Positions 27,033-38,965 of a DNA stretch of 64,000 nt are shown in pieces. Under the pieces are notes generated by a model that did not search any database, was not told the DNA's origin, and worked only from the letters and a program-made list of their open reading frames with translations. The position numbers and the translations under genes were made by a program. Source of the DNA: Coptis chinensis. Lineage: Eukaryota > Streptophyta > Magnoliopsida > Ranunculales > Ranunculaceae. The stretch is taken from contig CM027377.1 of the NCBI GenBank assembly GCA_015680905.1, forward strand, positions 37,782,501 through 37,846,500, given 5' to 3'. Position 1 is the first letter of the stretch; each line of letters starts with the position of its first letter.

Positions 27033-27405
27033 ACATTGTACCAGTTAACTTTTCCATTCTTCCGATAGATTTGCCCCTATTGATGTAAATCTCTCCTCTT
27101 CCCCTGCCCCCAGGTTCACTACCGCCACTTCATCTAACGTCTTCGGACCCATTACAACCTCCTCCTCCCCCTCCACGGCCCCACACTGTGATTTCTATGC
27201 CTGTATTTTCCTGGGGTTTAATGATTCTCCTCCCGGTTTGCGGACCATCCTCTTGACGGTATCCTGATGAATTGTTCTTCGATGCCACCTGATCGCTACG
27301 GACTTCATACATTCCCATTAAGGTGGGGAATCGAAGAACTTGGTAATAGGTTGAAGGCACTGCTTTCATCTCGTGGATCCACCTCCTTCCTAGGATCGCG
27401 TTGTA

Positions 27406-28284
27406 CTAGGAGTTGGAGTCGACCACCATAAATCTTGAGAACACCGTCACAGGCCCTGTCGTCACTGGCAACAAAAGCTCTCCCATAGGCTCCATGACAC
27501 TCCCATTAAACCCATACAAACTGGACCGCGGCGGCCTCAATTTCCCTGGATCGATCCTCATTTCATCTAACGCTCCCCTAAACAGAAAGTTCACCACACT
27601 GCCACAATCAATCAGTACCCTTTTGACCATGTAATTGCCCATTGCTACCGTAATAACTAACGCATCTTCATATGGAATGTCGACAGCTCGGAGATCCACA
27701 CTGGAAAATATAATCTTATCTTCCCTATTCAATGCCCTTGAGCTATACCGCGGTCCTATGTTCGACTCATTGACCTGCTGAATACTTGCCACCCTTCTTA
27801 CCTTGTCTCTGTGGGCGTTGTGGCTCAGAATTTCTCTACTGAAAATAACATTGATGGTTCCCAATATTCTCCCTGGGGCTGGCACCGACTCCACATTCGG
27901 GGCCTCCGCTATAAATTCCCTCATCATTCCCTTCTCTATCAACCTCTGGATCAACCATTTTAGTGCATAACAATCATTAGTGTCATGATTGCAAACCTGG
28001 TGGTACGCACAATATGGCTTGCTTGGCATTTCGGCAGGTACGGTTCGCGGTCCCTCGTACCCTTGCACGTTCTTAATCAATGGTAATATCTCACTCAACG
28101 GCCTGTTTAAAAGTGTATATTCTAACTCGCGGCATGACTTCCTCTCCCTCTGTTCCCTTCGCGCTATATCCCTATCCCTTTCCGGACGTGATGTGTGGCC
28201 GCGATATCGTTCACTACCTCTGTCCGCCGACTCTGTCCTTTTGTGATCCCCTTCTTTCTCTACCGATGACACTGCCTTCGCCAC
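27406..28284 (-). pseudogene. Tat-A protease and gag C-terminal region
   Basis: The right part, with NHDTNDCYALKWLIQRL, is the tail of gag. VLIDCGSVVNFLF is the aspartic protease motif (glycine-serine variant of DTG/DSG). Downstream, GFNGSVMEPMGELLLPV and TVFSRFMVVDS are typical of Tat protease. Confidence 0.8.
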
Positions 28285-28299
28285 CTTCTTAGATTCCTT

Positions 28300-29240
28300 C
28301 TACATTACTTGTATCTATGTATCCCGCAATATAACTTCGCAAAAGTCGCTACCATCATTCTTGGCATAGACCCCTGTTCTAGGCCACAGACCTCTTTCAA
28401 ACACTATCACTACCGTCCTCTCATCCAAATTCTCCACTTTCAAGGTCTCGGCCTTGAAGCGGCTTAAATACTCTCTAACCGACTCCGCCGATATTTGTCT
28501 CACGTTAAATAAGGTCGCGATGTCCACAACCTGCTTTTTCTGATGTATAAAATGATCTATGAACGCCTGCTCCAATCTTTGGAAATTAGTTATACTCTTG
28601 GAAGGCAACCGATAATACCAGTCCGAGGCTCCCCCTTTCAAGCTGGCTGGGAACATCATGCACCGCAACCCATCGTACCGCACCTCTTGCCAGAGTGGCA
28701 TCTATTGCCTAAAATGATGAATGTGATCTAATGGGTCTCCTGTTCCATCGTACCTTTCAAACCTTGGTTGATTGAACCTCTTTGGCACCTCCGACATCCA
28801 TATCGCATCCGCTAGTAGGCTGTGGTTCAATCCAGCTACTACCTGACCGGGTCGGCGCTGTTTGGTTCTTCGGCTGTTGAAGATTCGCCTCTCGGTCATT
28901 GTTTATCATCTCTTGGACTTGCTCTATTGTTTGCCCTGCGAATGGGTTCTCCACCAGATTCGGCCCGTGCTCCTCCCCTTCCTCAACTCTCTCACTCTTC
29001 GACCCCTCACTTGGCTCTTCCCCAACCTCTTCCTCCACCCTCTCTCTGTCTCTTCTCAACTCCTCATTTTCCTCTCTCAGCCTCTCGATCTCTTCCCACA
29101 TCAGTCGTGTCTCTTCCGCTGCTCGACCCTCCTCTCGTTCTTCCCCTTCCTCAATCACTGCCTCCGGCATCGCGTCTTGGACTCTCACTTTTTTTTGTCT
29201 ACCCGCTACTCTTTTTGGTGCTATTTCTATGCTGCTCGTA
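28300..29240 (-). pseudogene. Tat-A gag, broken
   Basis: The first part is a charged coiled coil (glutamate/arginine-rich, about 28960-29120). The second holds the retrotransposon gag domain with MFPASLKGGASDWYYRL, FIDHFIHQKKQVVDIATL and VREYLSRFKAETLKV. The long plus-strand frames over this region are shadows of the coiled-coil composition. It is broken. Confidence 0.8.
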
Positions 29241-29241
29241 T

Positions 29242-29261
29242 CTTCCCCACAGACGGCTCCA
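29242..29261 (-). promoter_or_regulatory. Tat-A primer-binding site
   Basis: On the minus strand TGGAGCCGTCTGTGGGGAAG starts two bases inside the 5' LTR. The same site is TGGCGCCATCTGTGGGGAAC in Tat-B and TGGCGCCGTCTGTGGGGA in Tat-C. Confidence 0.8.
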
Positions 29262-29263
29262 AA

Positions 29264-29628
29264 TGTTACAACCCTGTTTCTATTACAAGCATTATTCACT
29301 GCCTCTTAGGCACTATTCTCCCTCTCAGCCCTGCTTACTCCCCTTTCTCTCTCTTGGTCGCTCCCCCTTTTTCTTAGGTCTTCCTTTTTGGATTAATGAA
29401 TCTGCCTCCTCTATCTTTCTCCCACTCTTTCTCTTTATATCTTTCTCTTCATCTATCATGGCCCTCCATCTGTCCCTCCATCTCGCGGTCTTCTTATCTC
29501 CACGTGTAGGATTTCCGTACCGCGACCATGTGCCTTGGCTCTGATCCTGTATACCGCGGCTAAGTGTCCTAAGCTGACCCGGGCGCATCCACCCACTGAT
29601 GTCCATGGTCCCTAATCCTACCACTACA
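29264..29628 (-). repeat. Tat-A 5' LTR
   Basis: TG...CA ends and pairing with 20117-20482. In element sense it has a TATA-like GATATAAAG near 29435. Confidence 0.85.
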
Positions 29629-30138
29629 TGATTAAAATACATGTGAGACAGATGAATTTTTTTAGTCACTACTTATTTTTTTGAAGTCATTACGGATTAA
29701 ATAAGATTTCATGATTCACAATCAACTCGTGTAGGATTCTAAGGCATGTATAGTCTTTGTGCTATAGAAACCAACTATTCTTTCAATTGAGATTATATTT
29801 TGTTATGTGAATTGGTGAAATTTCTTTAGCTAATTTATCTCGGACTAAAAACGTATCAAGTTTTATTATGTACAAAAGGGGTCTCTGATTAATTTTAAGG
29901 TAAGTTTATTGGCTTTGATTCCTTAACTTTCACTTTTGTTTAGCTAATAATTCCAGTTCAATTGGTGATGTAGATGCCCATTTTTAGGATCATGCATATC
30001 AATGCTTTTTAGATGCTTGAATTTTTTGTTAAAATGTTAAAGAACCTGTAGTTGTAAGGTCTTGAAATGATCTGAGGCTTTGAGTTTCGTTTATTGTATT
30101 GAAAGGTGCATGATTACATGTGATTCCAATTTTCTTTT
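29629..30138. other. anonymous AT-rich DNA
   Basis: Intron-like, T-rich sequence without a recognised gene or repeat. Confidence 0.4.
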
Positions 30139-30390
30139 GCTCTATACAACTTTACCTGCAGGTAGAAAACAATCTTTTTTCTTTTCTGCCATCCTTAGTA
30201 TGTAGAATTATTTTGGAGCTCTTTGAGTTTGTTATGATATATTATTATTATTATTATTTATTATTATTTTTGTTCTATACAACTTTACATGTAGGTAGAA
30301 AACAATATTTTTCTTTTCTGTCATCCTTGGTATGTAGAATTATTTTGGAGCTCTTTGAGTTTGTAATGATATATTATTATTATTTGGGGG
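30139..30390. repeat. 133 bp tandem duplication
   Basis: A block starting CTCTATACAACTTTAC at 30140 recurs starting at 30273, offset 133 bases, through TTTGGAGCTCTTTGAGTTTG to a (TAT)n run. Two copies, about 93% alike by eye. The first copy ends in a longer ATT microsatellite. Confidence 0.85.
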
Positions 30391-30555
30391 AGTATGGAAG
30401 GTTGGAAGTTGCGATTTTGAGCTTTTTTCGAAGAATTATTCCTGGTACAAATGATATTTTTCTCTTTTTTGTCTCTGAAAAGTGCCTCTTTTACATATTG
30501 GAACTGAAATAAAAAGTAGTTATATTTGACTAGATGACAAATTAAGATTTCCAGA

Positions 30556-30680
30556 AACTGTGTGAGAATAGTTATGGCAACCGTTGTACTACTAATGAAG
30601 AACAAGAAGCCATGGTTGGATACGTTCTTTGACGGCGAAATACGACTTGCACCGTTGCGGTGTCAATTATTTGATCTCAG
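30556..30680 (+). other. exon-like fragment of unknown gene
   Basis: An open stretch ending DGEIRLAPLRCQLFDLR meets a good donor (CAG then GTATAATG at 30681). Composition is less AT-rich than its surroundings. PWLDTFFDGE followed by the leucine-rich end faintly recalls the segment after the LINE polymerase (FW-D-W), which would fit the RNase H remnant 800 bases on. I do not assign it. Confidence 0.25.
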
Positions 30681-31439
30681 GTATAATGTCTTAACTCCTT
30701 TTTCATTTGAACTTCTACTATCATGCCAACTTTGTTACACTTCTTTAGTAGCTTTGGTATTGGAATTTTTATACGAGATTCGATGCACCATGAGTTATGC
30801 CTATTTCATTCCAAATATCACCAGCATTGTAGATGACTTTAGCTACAATTATGTGATTAACCAGAGCCTAAGTTTGGCGTGGATGCTGAGTCTATTTAGC
30901 TTGAGCATGGCATGAAAAATAATACAAAGGACAGTGTCAAAGGCTTTGTTAAATTTGTTCTAGGATGCTTTAGTTTGTGCTGAACTTCAGCAATTAGAAA
31001 TGTTTTATTTGGAGTATACAACTGGGCAAGCACCAGCAGCTTCAACAATGCACAATTTTAGTCCCATCTCTAGGACAACATCAACATATATGATGCAGAT
31101 AAGAAAATGTTATTTGGCCTTTTTTGGAAGTAGAGATTTCATTGTTGGCTTATATTTTATTATCACTGTGCAAAATGGTTCATTGTCTTGACTTCTTAGT
31201 TTTTTTTTCCTTGCGTCAAGAAGGAAGTAACAAATAAAATTCAAGCTATTTTTTATAAGGTTTTTTCCAAAAAGCGAAAAAGAATTTTTTAGCAGCTTAG
31301 TTAACGTTACAATGTATACGTGTTATTCTTTCTTGATGGCTACGTTACCCAAGACTTGCAGGTATTGCATGAAAATTACTCAAGGTCATTTGATGCAAAT
31401 GTAAAAACTGTTGAGGTAATTAAATTTTGTATCAAGTTA

Positions 31440-31860
31440 TATTATTAATGATTTGTAATATGTTGGGCTTTGGCCACTACATGGGAGATATGGAAGACTA
31501 GGAACCAGGTCGTTGTTTCTAATGACAAGCATTGCTTGCAAACAAAATGCAAAATGGGTATCAAGAGGTGGATAAAGCACGCTGGGACTTTAACTCGAGG
31601 AACATGATGTGATTTCACTTCAATAGTAATACTGCACTGGAATTGGGTATTACCAACAAGTCACTTTGTTAAAATGAATTCAGATGGTGCAGGGGTACAA
31701 GAAGAACTAGGGACATATTATGGGAGCACTTACTTGCAGGTTGCCAAAGAGTACAAGTTACTTGGCTGAATGTTGGGGCTATCCGTTTGGGGTATTGAGA
31801 GAGCAGTGGAGCAAGGATCTCTTTCAATTTTAATAGGAGGTTACTTGGTAAGCTTTGTTT
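31440..31860 (+). pseudogene. LINE-type RNase H remnant
   Basis: TTWEIWKTRNQVVVSN fits the segment that precedes RNase H in plant LINE ORF2, and HFVKMNSDGAG is the RNase H start with its first aspartate. A further stretch (IERAVEQGSLSILIGG) fits the helix and strand that follow the catalytic glutamate. At least two frame changes or stops separate the blocks, so it is an old remnant. It could be the 3' part of a LINE whose 5' part is elsewhere; the LINE at 1560-4961 lacks this part, but linkage is not shown. Confidence 0.5.
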
Positions 31861-32756
31861 ATGCTACCATCATTATATTTATGTATATTGTTTTTCTACA
31901 TAATAATATTTGCACAAAACTCTCTGACACTGTAGACTATGTCACCTTGATGGTAACTTTGTAGCATTTGCTAGTGGTGCAATTTTTGTTTGGGATTTTC
32001 AGTTATAACTTTTGTTTTATGCTTCATTTGAAAAAAGTTTTGTTCCATTTAGATAAAATTTTCCTATGCGGGTTCATAAAAGGATTTAAAATATTATAAT
32101 GTCAATGAAACATGGGGTGTTATGCCAGATTTCAGTGAGGCATGGAGTCATGTTGTTTAGGGGTGCTTAGACATAGTAACGAAGACGTCCTGGTTTAGAA
32201 GACAACGCCATTTGTTCTGCCTTCAGCTTGAACATTACACAGTACACACCCAACCATAAATCATAAACTCATAAAGTAATATGTATTGTTCATTCGAAGG
32301 TTGCATACACAATTACACACTAAACCAAATAGATGTGATTTGGAAGCATATACGTATTTCCAAAGTATGGGTGAACATGCGTGAGTTTTTCTTCAAACAA
32401 TTAACTAGCATGATCTTCCATTCATGTATACTATACCCAAATTAATTTTGGTGAGATGAATGTGACAAATATTTTCCATTTCCTACTAAATTTCTTCCAT
32501 TAGTAAAAGCACATGAATTAAAGTATGTGTCCAAGACAAGAGTTGTGCAATTACTAAATTATTCATTAAGAGACCCGAGTAGTTCATTAAGACACCGATA
32601 TAGTTCATTAAGAGACCAATATAATGTTGGTTTAAACCATGTCAATGAATATGAGTTACTTGCTGAATTCAATGTTTTTTTTTTTTTCAAATAAGAATTT
32701 AGCTGAATTCATATTGCTACTACCTTTGTGAGAAACAACGCAAACGAAGAAAATTT
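31861..32756. other. anonymous AT-rich DNA
   Basis: No recognised gene or element end. A short local repeat of AGTTCATTAAGA appears three times near 32570-32615. Confidence 0.4.
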
Positions 32757-33315
32757 AAACGTTTCAATTTGGGTTAATGCAAATTTAATCAATAAACATT
32801 TCTCAATTATCTTTATTGCAAAAATTAATCAATAAAGCGTTTCCATTTGGGTTAATGCAAATTTAATCATCTTTAAACGTTTCCATTTGGGTCAGTGTAA
32901 AATTAAATCAATTATCTTTAATGAAAAAATTAATATATAAAACGTTTCCATTTGGGTTAATGCAAATTTAATCATCATTAAACGTTTCCATTTAGGTTAG
33001 TGCAAAATTAAATCAATTATCTTTAATGCAAAAATTAATCAATAAAACGTTTCCATTTGGGTTAATGCAAATTTAATCATCTTTAAACATTTTCATTTGG
33101 GTTAGTGCAAAATTAAATCAATTATCTTTAATGCAAAAATTAATCAATAAAATAGTTTCATTTGGATTAAGGCAAATTTAATCATCTTTAAACGTTTCTA
33201 TTTGGGTTAGTGCAAAATTAAATCAATTATCTTTAATACAAAAATTAATCAATAAAACGTTTCCATTTGGGTTAAGGCAAATTTAATCATCTTTAATGCA
33301 AAAATTAATTAAGAT
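32757..33315. repeat. 105 bp minisatellite, about five units
   Basis: CGTTTCCATTTGGGTTAA recurs at 32838, 32943, 33048, 33153 (variant) and 33258, exactly 105 bases apart. Each unit contains two related half-units of about 52 bases, differing as TTAATGCAAATTTAATC and TTAGTGCAAAATTAAATC. A partial unit lies on the left. Confidence 0.9.
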
Positions 33316-34908
33316 AAATTGGCATCAAAGGTGGAGTTAAATAAATAAATGTCGTTTAGTTCAATAGTGATTAAGCATTTAAGCTAATAACGGTTGTTTT
33401 AATTTATAACTAGCTTCTTCTCACAAAAATCAGTTGTAGTGCAAATTATCTATCTCCATCAATAAATTTTTAGTAACTCTTTGACTCAACTTTAATAAAC
33501 TTCATGAGATTCTTCTCACATTATTCCTCATATGGTGGTGTTTATTTCCAACTTGCTCCTATTAATCACAGAGCATTGCAAAATGTTTACTTCCTTTCAG
33601 TCATCGTTTCACCTTTTCTTCTTATTTTCCTCCTCGTTTCTCCCTGGTGTCGATTTCCAAGATTTATTAACCTAGTTTTAACTACAACCACAACATGGTT
33701 TACTTAGAACAATCTTACCAGGTATTGAACACATTTTACTTCATTTATCTCTATTTCTTTTCTTATGAATGTATGGATGATAGTAACACTGGGGACTGGG
33801 AATTTTTAATGGTATTACAGAGTTAAACATGGTAAAACTTAGAACATGAGATAACTAGACTGATTGGTAATATATTGTTTCATAAAAAATTGGTAATTTT
33901 ATTGAGAATTTAACCATTATATTTGGACTCATTTATGGTCATTTTTTTGTCTCGACAGTTCCTGCATTTTTTTTTTTTTCCCAGTTGCACCTACCATCTC
34001 CGCATCAAATCAAGGTATACTCCTTGTAACTCTACCGTTCCAATTTTTTTATGAGATACTTTAATGTGATCTGCTATGAATTTGAGAATTGTTACAGTTA
34101 CTCTATTTTGATGTATTATGTCTTCTTTTTAATTGTCGTGAACATATACACCCTTTTTTTACAATTATTTTTTACTTATATAAATTTGATATAGTAGCTG
34201 AATTTTTGTTACTTTTATATTTGAGTGCATTTAAATTGACGATAGTTTTTTTTTTTTTTTTTTTTTTTTTTTATGGGTTGTTGCACATCAGGGGCCAATT
34301 GTGTTGTCGTCCATTGCATTTGTTTGAGGCACCTACAAAAAGAATGACACATGCTTGCTTGAACCCACATATTTTCTTAGTTTTGTAACTTTTGGTTGCT
34401 TCATCACATTTTGTTTCATCTCTTACCTTAAATTTGGTTGTCTTATAAAAGTAATCCTATTTTATTACCTTCACCATAATGATAGTTTTTTATTAAGCAA
34501 AATAGCTATTCAAACAGTAGTTTATACATTGGATTTATGTAATATAGGGTAATAAAATGTGTAATATAACGTTATTTTATCTAATTATAAATTGTGAAAC
34601 TAGGGAAATTATGGGTCGTAAGAGAAATTGGATTATTTGGAATTGTTCCATTCTTCCTCTCATAGTCCTGGTCAGACTTTGCCTAGCAAATTCTCTGATA
34701 CCTCTAACATGAAACTTGAAGACCAATCATGTATCTTTCTTTCTCTACATTCCAACATTTTTCTTTTTCGTTCCTAGAAAAAGATTTTGAGAGATTTTTG
34801 TATTCAGGGTTTGGTTTTCAGGTTTATAATTCTCTTAAAAATGTGTTTCGGTTCCAAGGTACACCAAAGTCTAAAGTTCTTTAGAACTCCGTAACCAATA
34901 TCTGGCGA
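33316..34908. other. anonymous DNA, poly-T run at 34247-34272
   Basis: AT-rich with no gene I can name. A 26-base T-run lies at 34247-34272. An open, serine-rich stretch near 34640-34720 (HSSSHSPGQTLPSKFSD) may be an exon remnant but has no known family. Confidence 0.35.
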
Positions 34909-35397
34909 TGTATGAATACAAAAACCCTAATCCCTCTCTCTCTCCCTCTTTCTTTCTCTTTTCCTCTCTTCACCCCTCTTTTCTCTCTCATGCGGCCCCT
35001 CTCTCTCTCCCCACACTATTCCTGTTATATCTTCCTCCTCTCTCTCTCTGAGTCGTCCACCTGTCCTCTCATCTCACGGTTCGCCCCCCTACCGTACATA
35101 TGCCACGTCCGCGGTCTAGGGTTCCGCAGTCACGATTCTGTGCTCCCCCCTTTTTCTTCAGTATCTGGCATCCTATCCCCTGCACCGCTGACTTAGTCCA
35201 CTTCCCCACATTATGCCACTACAAATGCCCATTCTTGACTCCACGGTCCTATTAATGGATCCGGGGTCGAGAACTTTCATCACTTGTCTTTTTTGTCCAC
35301 CGCCCACGCTCTCTTTCCTCGATTTGTGCGTGATGGGAACTATAATCATCATGCGTGTTTCCAGCCGCCCTCGTGTCTCGCGCCTCCACGTGTCTCA
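34909..35397 (-). repeat. Tat-B 3' LTR
   Basis: Begins TGTATGAATAC and pairs with 44286-44771 to the CCACGTGTC end. The exact last two or three bases are uncertain because the copies differ there. Confidence 0.85.
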
Positions 35398-35729
35398 TCC
35401 TGGCTGGATTGTCCCTCTAACTCCTCGAATTCACCACCTCTCTGCATTTACCCTTTTACCCTTCCCCTTTTTAAACCCCTTTCCTTCTCCCTCTTTCTCA
35501 TTTCCTTCTTTTCCTTCTCTTGTTCTGCCATCGTTCTCTCATTTCCGATCAGTCTTTGTCAGCGTGTACTTCATTATTCTTCCTGACTTCCCTCCATTTT
35601 TGGCATCCTTTTTAGGCTTAACATCTCTTTCCTTGCTCCTATCGGTACGTTTTCTGGACTCCCTTTATTTTAGTTTGAACTGGTTATTTGGGTTTGTTCA
35701 TATCTCGCGTCTGTTCCTCTACCCTTCCG
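35398..35729. other. Tat-B spacer next to 3' LTR
   Basis: Pyrimidine-rich on the plus strand. Open frames here follow composition only. Confidence 0.4.
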
Positions 35730-38058
35730 ATGTCGGCCACCGAATCCGACGATTCAGACTCTTCTCCATCCCTCGGGGTAGCGTCTCCACCCCCTTGCCT
35801 CTGCGGTGGTACCATCTACCTCGGGGCGTCAAGGTTCCTTGCTACCTCCACCATCTCGATGCCGCCTCCCTAATTTAGACTCAATTAGGGTTGCTTATGG
35901 CATTCCTTCTAGCATAAACCTAGAGCACGTGCCATCTACCACACATTACCCCCACCTGGTTCCCCGCCGTCCAAGGTACCTTGTAGTCACGGTGGGTCAA
36001 ATAATTGCCGGTCTACGGCTTCCCCTCACCCTTCTGGACGTTGAAGTATGTAATCATTTCAATATCCCCCCATGCCAAGGCATCGGGAATTTTTTGTGGA
36101 CTATGTATGCCGTGAATTCCTATAATAAAACTGGTGAACCCCAGATAACCAACCGCGATATCATCTCTCACTATTTCCTCAAGAAAAGCACCAAGGACGT
36201 CGATGTGGGGTACCAGTCCTTCTGTATGCGCCCTCAAAAGCCCCCCCTCTTGCTCCGCGTCACTACCTCCGATAAGGTGTGGCACCATTACCCTTTATAC
36301 GTATCGGGGCAATTTCTGTCTGCAAAGCTTCCTTCAGGATTGACTCTTAATCATCTCGCCTTCATAGCCCGTGGTGAGTATCTTTATTCTTCTCATCTCT
36401 TTAACCGTCTGTCTCGATGCCCACTAAACTGCGGCTTTTCTCCAGTTTGCAGGTTGGCGACCGGATTCCAAATCCCAAATCTACTCAAGCATTTCTTGTC
36501 CCGTCTTCCAAAGGCTCCGCGATCTTGGTCTAGTTCAAGCCAAACTCCTAGGTATCCATCCTACCACCGCTACTCCCTTACTACAAACCCCTGGTCTACA
36601 AACTTTCCGCGGCTTCTCGGCTCCATTTTACCATCCTCCCCCTCCCAAAGAAAGGAAACCACAAGCCTCGCCCCCTCCCAGGAAAAGATCCCTCAACCAA
36701 GCCTCACACCGCCGTCATCCCCAAACTTCTTCTTAGTTACGCGAATCTCGCAATCCCCGCCCTTGCTCTGCTCCTGAAGACATCCCTTCTTACCGCTCCA
36801 TATCTACTTAGGACGATCAATACACCTCTCCCCCTTCCCCCACTACCGATATGGATATTCGTAAGCAGAAATTGTTCGACAGCGACTCTGACGAAGATGA
36901 TGATGTCAGGGAGATCCCCATCACTGAAGTCAATGTTCCTGCTAAGGCGCCACCAGCCAAAAGGCAGCAGACTTCCACCTCTGCAGAGTCTGACCAAGTC
37001 ACTCAGCAAACATCCATTTCAGAAGATCCTAAACCCATCACTTCCCAACCCATTCAATCCGCAGTCCTTTCCCAGCACTCTCGCCGTCCTGGCAAAGAAG
37101 CGTGTCCCCCTGCTACTCCTGCTTCTGACATGACCCCTGTTGAGGAGTTTTGCCATGTGTTCAAGGTGCGCGATCGCAGGCTGAACACCGCGGACCCCAC
37201 ATTGGATAATGCGGCCGTCGCCTCTTCTCTATTCTACAATGCTTATTTGCCTAAGGACATAATGTATTCTGATAGGGATTCGTTTGATCACCATTGTGCA
37301 TCACTGTATACCAATTGGGAAAGGGTACGCACTTTCTCTCTCTCTCTTTTTTTTTTTTTTTTACATCTCGCCCTATGATTCTAGGTAAGCTTGGATATCT
37401 CTTTCATGATTCGTAAGCCTCCTCAGTGCCAAGAACAAAGTAGTATCCCTGGAGAAAGAACTCGATCTGCGGCCCTAAAAGCTTAAGAAGCGCCTATGCT
37501 GAGCTTAAATCCGCTCTGGAAGCCGCCAACTTTGCCAAAATTAGGGCCCAGGATGAGCTTAGGTTCGCGGAGTCTACTCACCAACATGATATGGACAAAA
37601 TCACCGAACGCCTGACCAGACAGAGGGAAGAACTTCTTCAACAACACCAATGTGATTTGGACGTCCTTGCTCAACAACATCAGGAAGCCGTGGACGCCCT
37701 TATGCAGAAACACCATGCTGACTCCACTGCCTCGTAGCAACAGCACCAAGCCGACATGGCGGCATTACACGACCACTTTAAGCAATTGGCCGACAAGCGA
37801 GTGGCCCGAAAGATTCAAAAAGAGCACGTACGACTCACTCGAGATGGAAGACTTCTCCCTGAAAGGCCCACCACCCCTGTGAATGAAAGAACTGATGTTG
37901 CAGTGGAGGTTGGATGGCCTACTGATGTCGTCCCTGGCCACACCAGTCAAGAGGACCCGCCCATCCAAGCAGCGGCTACTAATGAATCTGAAGCGACGGC
38001 CCTAGAAGGAGACTCTGATGTCAGGATTCATGATAACCCCGCATCCGAGCAGCTTTAA
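35730..38058 (+). pseudogene. Tat-B antisense coding region (gypsy-associated extra ORF)
   Basis: Counterpart of 21028-23240 in Tat-A. The head starts near 35730 (MSATESDDSDSSPSLG). The core has INLEHVPSTTHYPHLVPRR, VGQIIAGLRLPLTLLD, FLKKSTKDVDVGYQSF and DKVWHHYPLYVSG, close to Tat-A. The acidic segment MDIRKQKLFDSDSDEDDD at 36851 corresponds to MGANKRKLFDSDSDED of Tat-A (22162). The 3' part is again a coiled coil rich in glutamine and histidine, ending near 38058. Gaps between open blocks match Tat-A in position. It is broken; function is unknown. Confidence 0.65.
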
Positions 38059-38965
38059 CACTTCTCTTTTGTACTATGCTACATTTGAATTCATTATCTC
38101 TTAGCAGATCCACTATTTTATTCTGTAAACACTTTATATTCGTTTTGTTCCAAAAGATGCTTGTTTTTTCTTCATGTGTGTTGTCTCTTTAGTTGTGGAT
38201 CCTAATGTTTGTTTAATTTGCACTGTACATATACCCCCGTCTCCTCATGCCTATATCTCCTGAGATTTTGCTATATCGACTTAGATAGTTAGTATTCTCT
38301 CTCGGCCGTTCTCTTTCTGCTCAGCTACCTAGCCAGAAAGGGGCCCATCTCCACGCCCTGCGTGTAATCTATACCTCTAGTCCGCGACTACATGCTTTAA
38401 CTAGGACGCCTCACCTCGCCACAGGCTCCACTCCGGCCTTGTATCAGCGAAGGGCTCATCCCCTCCACTGTCTTTTGCTACTCCTAGGTTCAATCCCCCA
38501 TGTGTAGTTCAACTCTCTTGTCCGAGAAGGGCTCATCCCACTTCGCGAATGGGGACAACTCCTCTTGTCCCCTGCTCAACAATAGAATTGTATCAGCGAA
38601 GGGCTCATCCCCCCTGCTGTCTCTCTCTATTCTGGGGCTCAATGCCCTACGTGTGATTTGTATCACTACGCCCGCGAAGGGCTGGTCCCGCTCCGCGGTG
38701 TTATAGACACAGGAAGCCACTTGGGGCATGTCATTTTGCCCCATGTATAATTCTGACCTTGTCTCAGCGAAGGACTCAACCCCTCCGCTCTCTTTCTCAC
38801 TATGCTTGCATATCCCGTCCCATGTTCATTCTGGGGATCTTCTACTGTTACTGCTAACAATCTCATCTCAAAAGTGTCATTGTATTATATATTTACATAC
38901 AACTACATATCTTTGCTCTGGATTTTCATTACATTCAAGTGTAAATTTTTTTGAGCATTCTAACA
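38059..38965. other. Tat-B spacer with short direct repeats
   Basis: Non-coding. The phrase AGCGAAGGGCTCATCCC and variants recur near 38450, 38525, 38595, 38680 and 38765, about 70-90 bases apart. The phrase GTGAATGGCTCATCCCCTCC occurs in Tat-A near 23733, so this is a shared family feature. Confidence 0.5.

Larger units (their letters stand above)
20117..29628 (-). mobile_element. Tat-lineage Ty3/gypsy element Tat-A
   Basis: This is a 9.5 kb element read from right to left. In its own order it has a 5' LTR (29264-29628), primer-binding site, gag, protease, reverse transcriptase, RNase H, a second archaeal-type RNase H, integrase, an antisense coding region and a 3' LTR (20117-20482). The second RNase H marks the Tat lineage. 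All major domains are recognisable but broken, with something like ten interruptions. The LTRs are clearly a pair but differ at about 5% or more, and the outer 20 bases of the left one are poorly matched. Flanking pentamers (TGAAA and TGATT) agree only in part. Confidence 0.9.

Noticed and set aside
28822-29544. 240-codon plus-strand frame and its neighbours
   Set aside because: They lie opposite the charged coiled coil of Tat-A gag and the LTR; leucine/serine-rich composition follows from the reverse complement.
30120-30512. 130-codon frame over the 133 bp duplication
   Set aside because: Open only because the tandem copies keep phase; tyrosine runs come from the ATT microsatellite.
33415-33441. 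CACTACAACTG on the minus strand as the missing right end of the CACTA element at 4962
   Set aside because: Only the first eight bases agree with the left terminus, the next bases differ and no CCACGG subterminal repeats are nearby.
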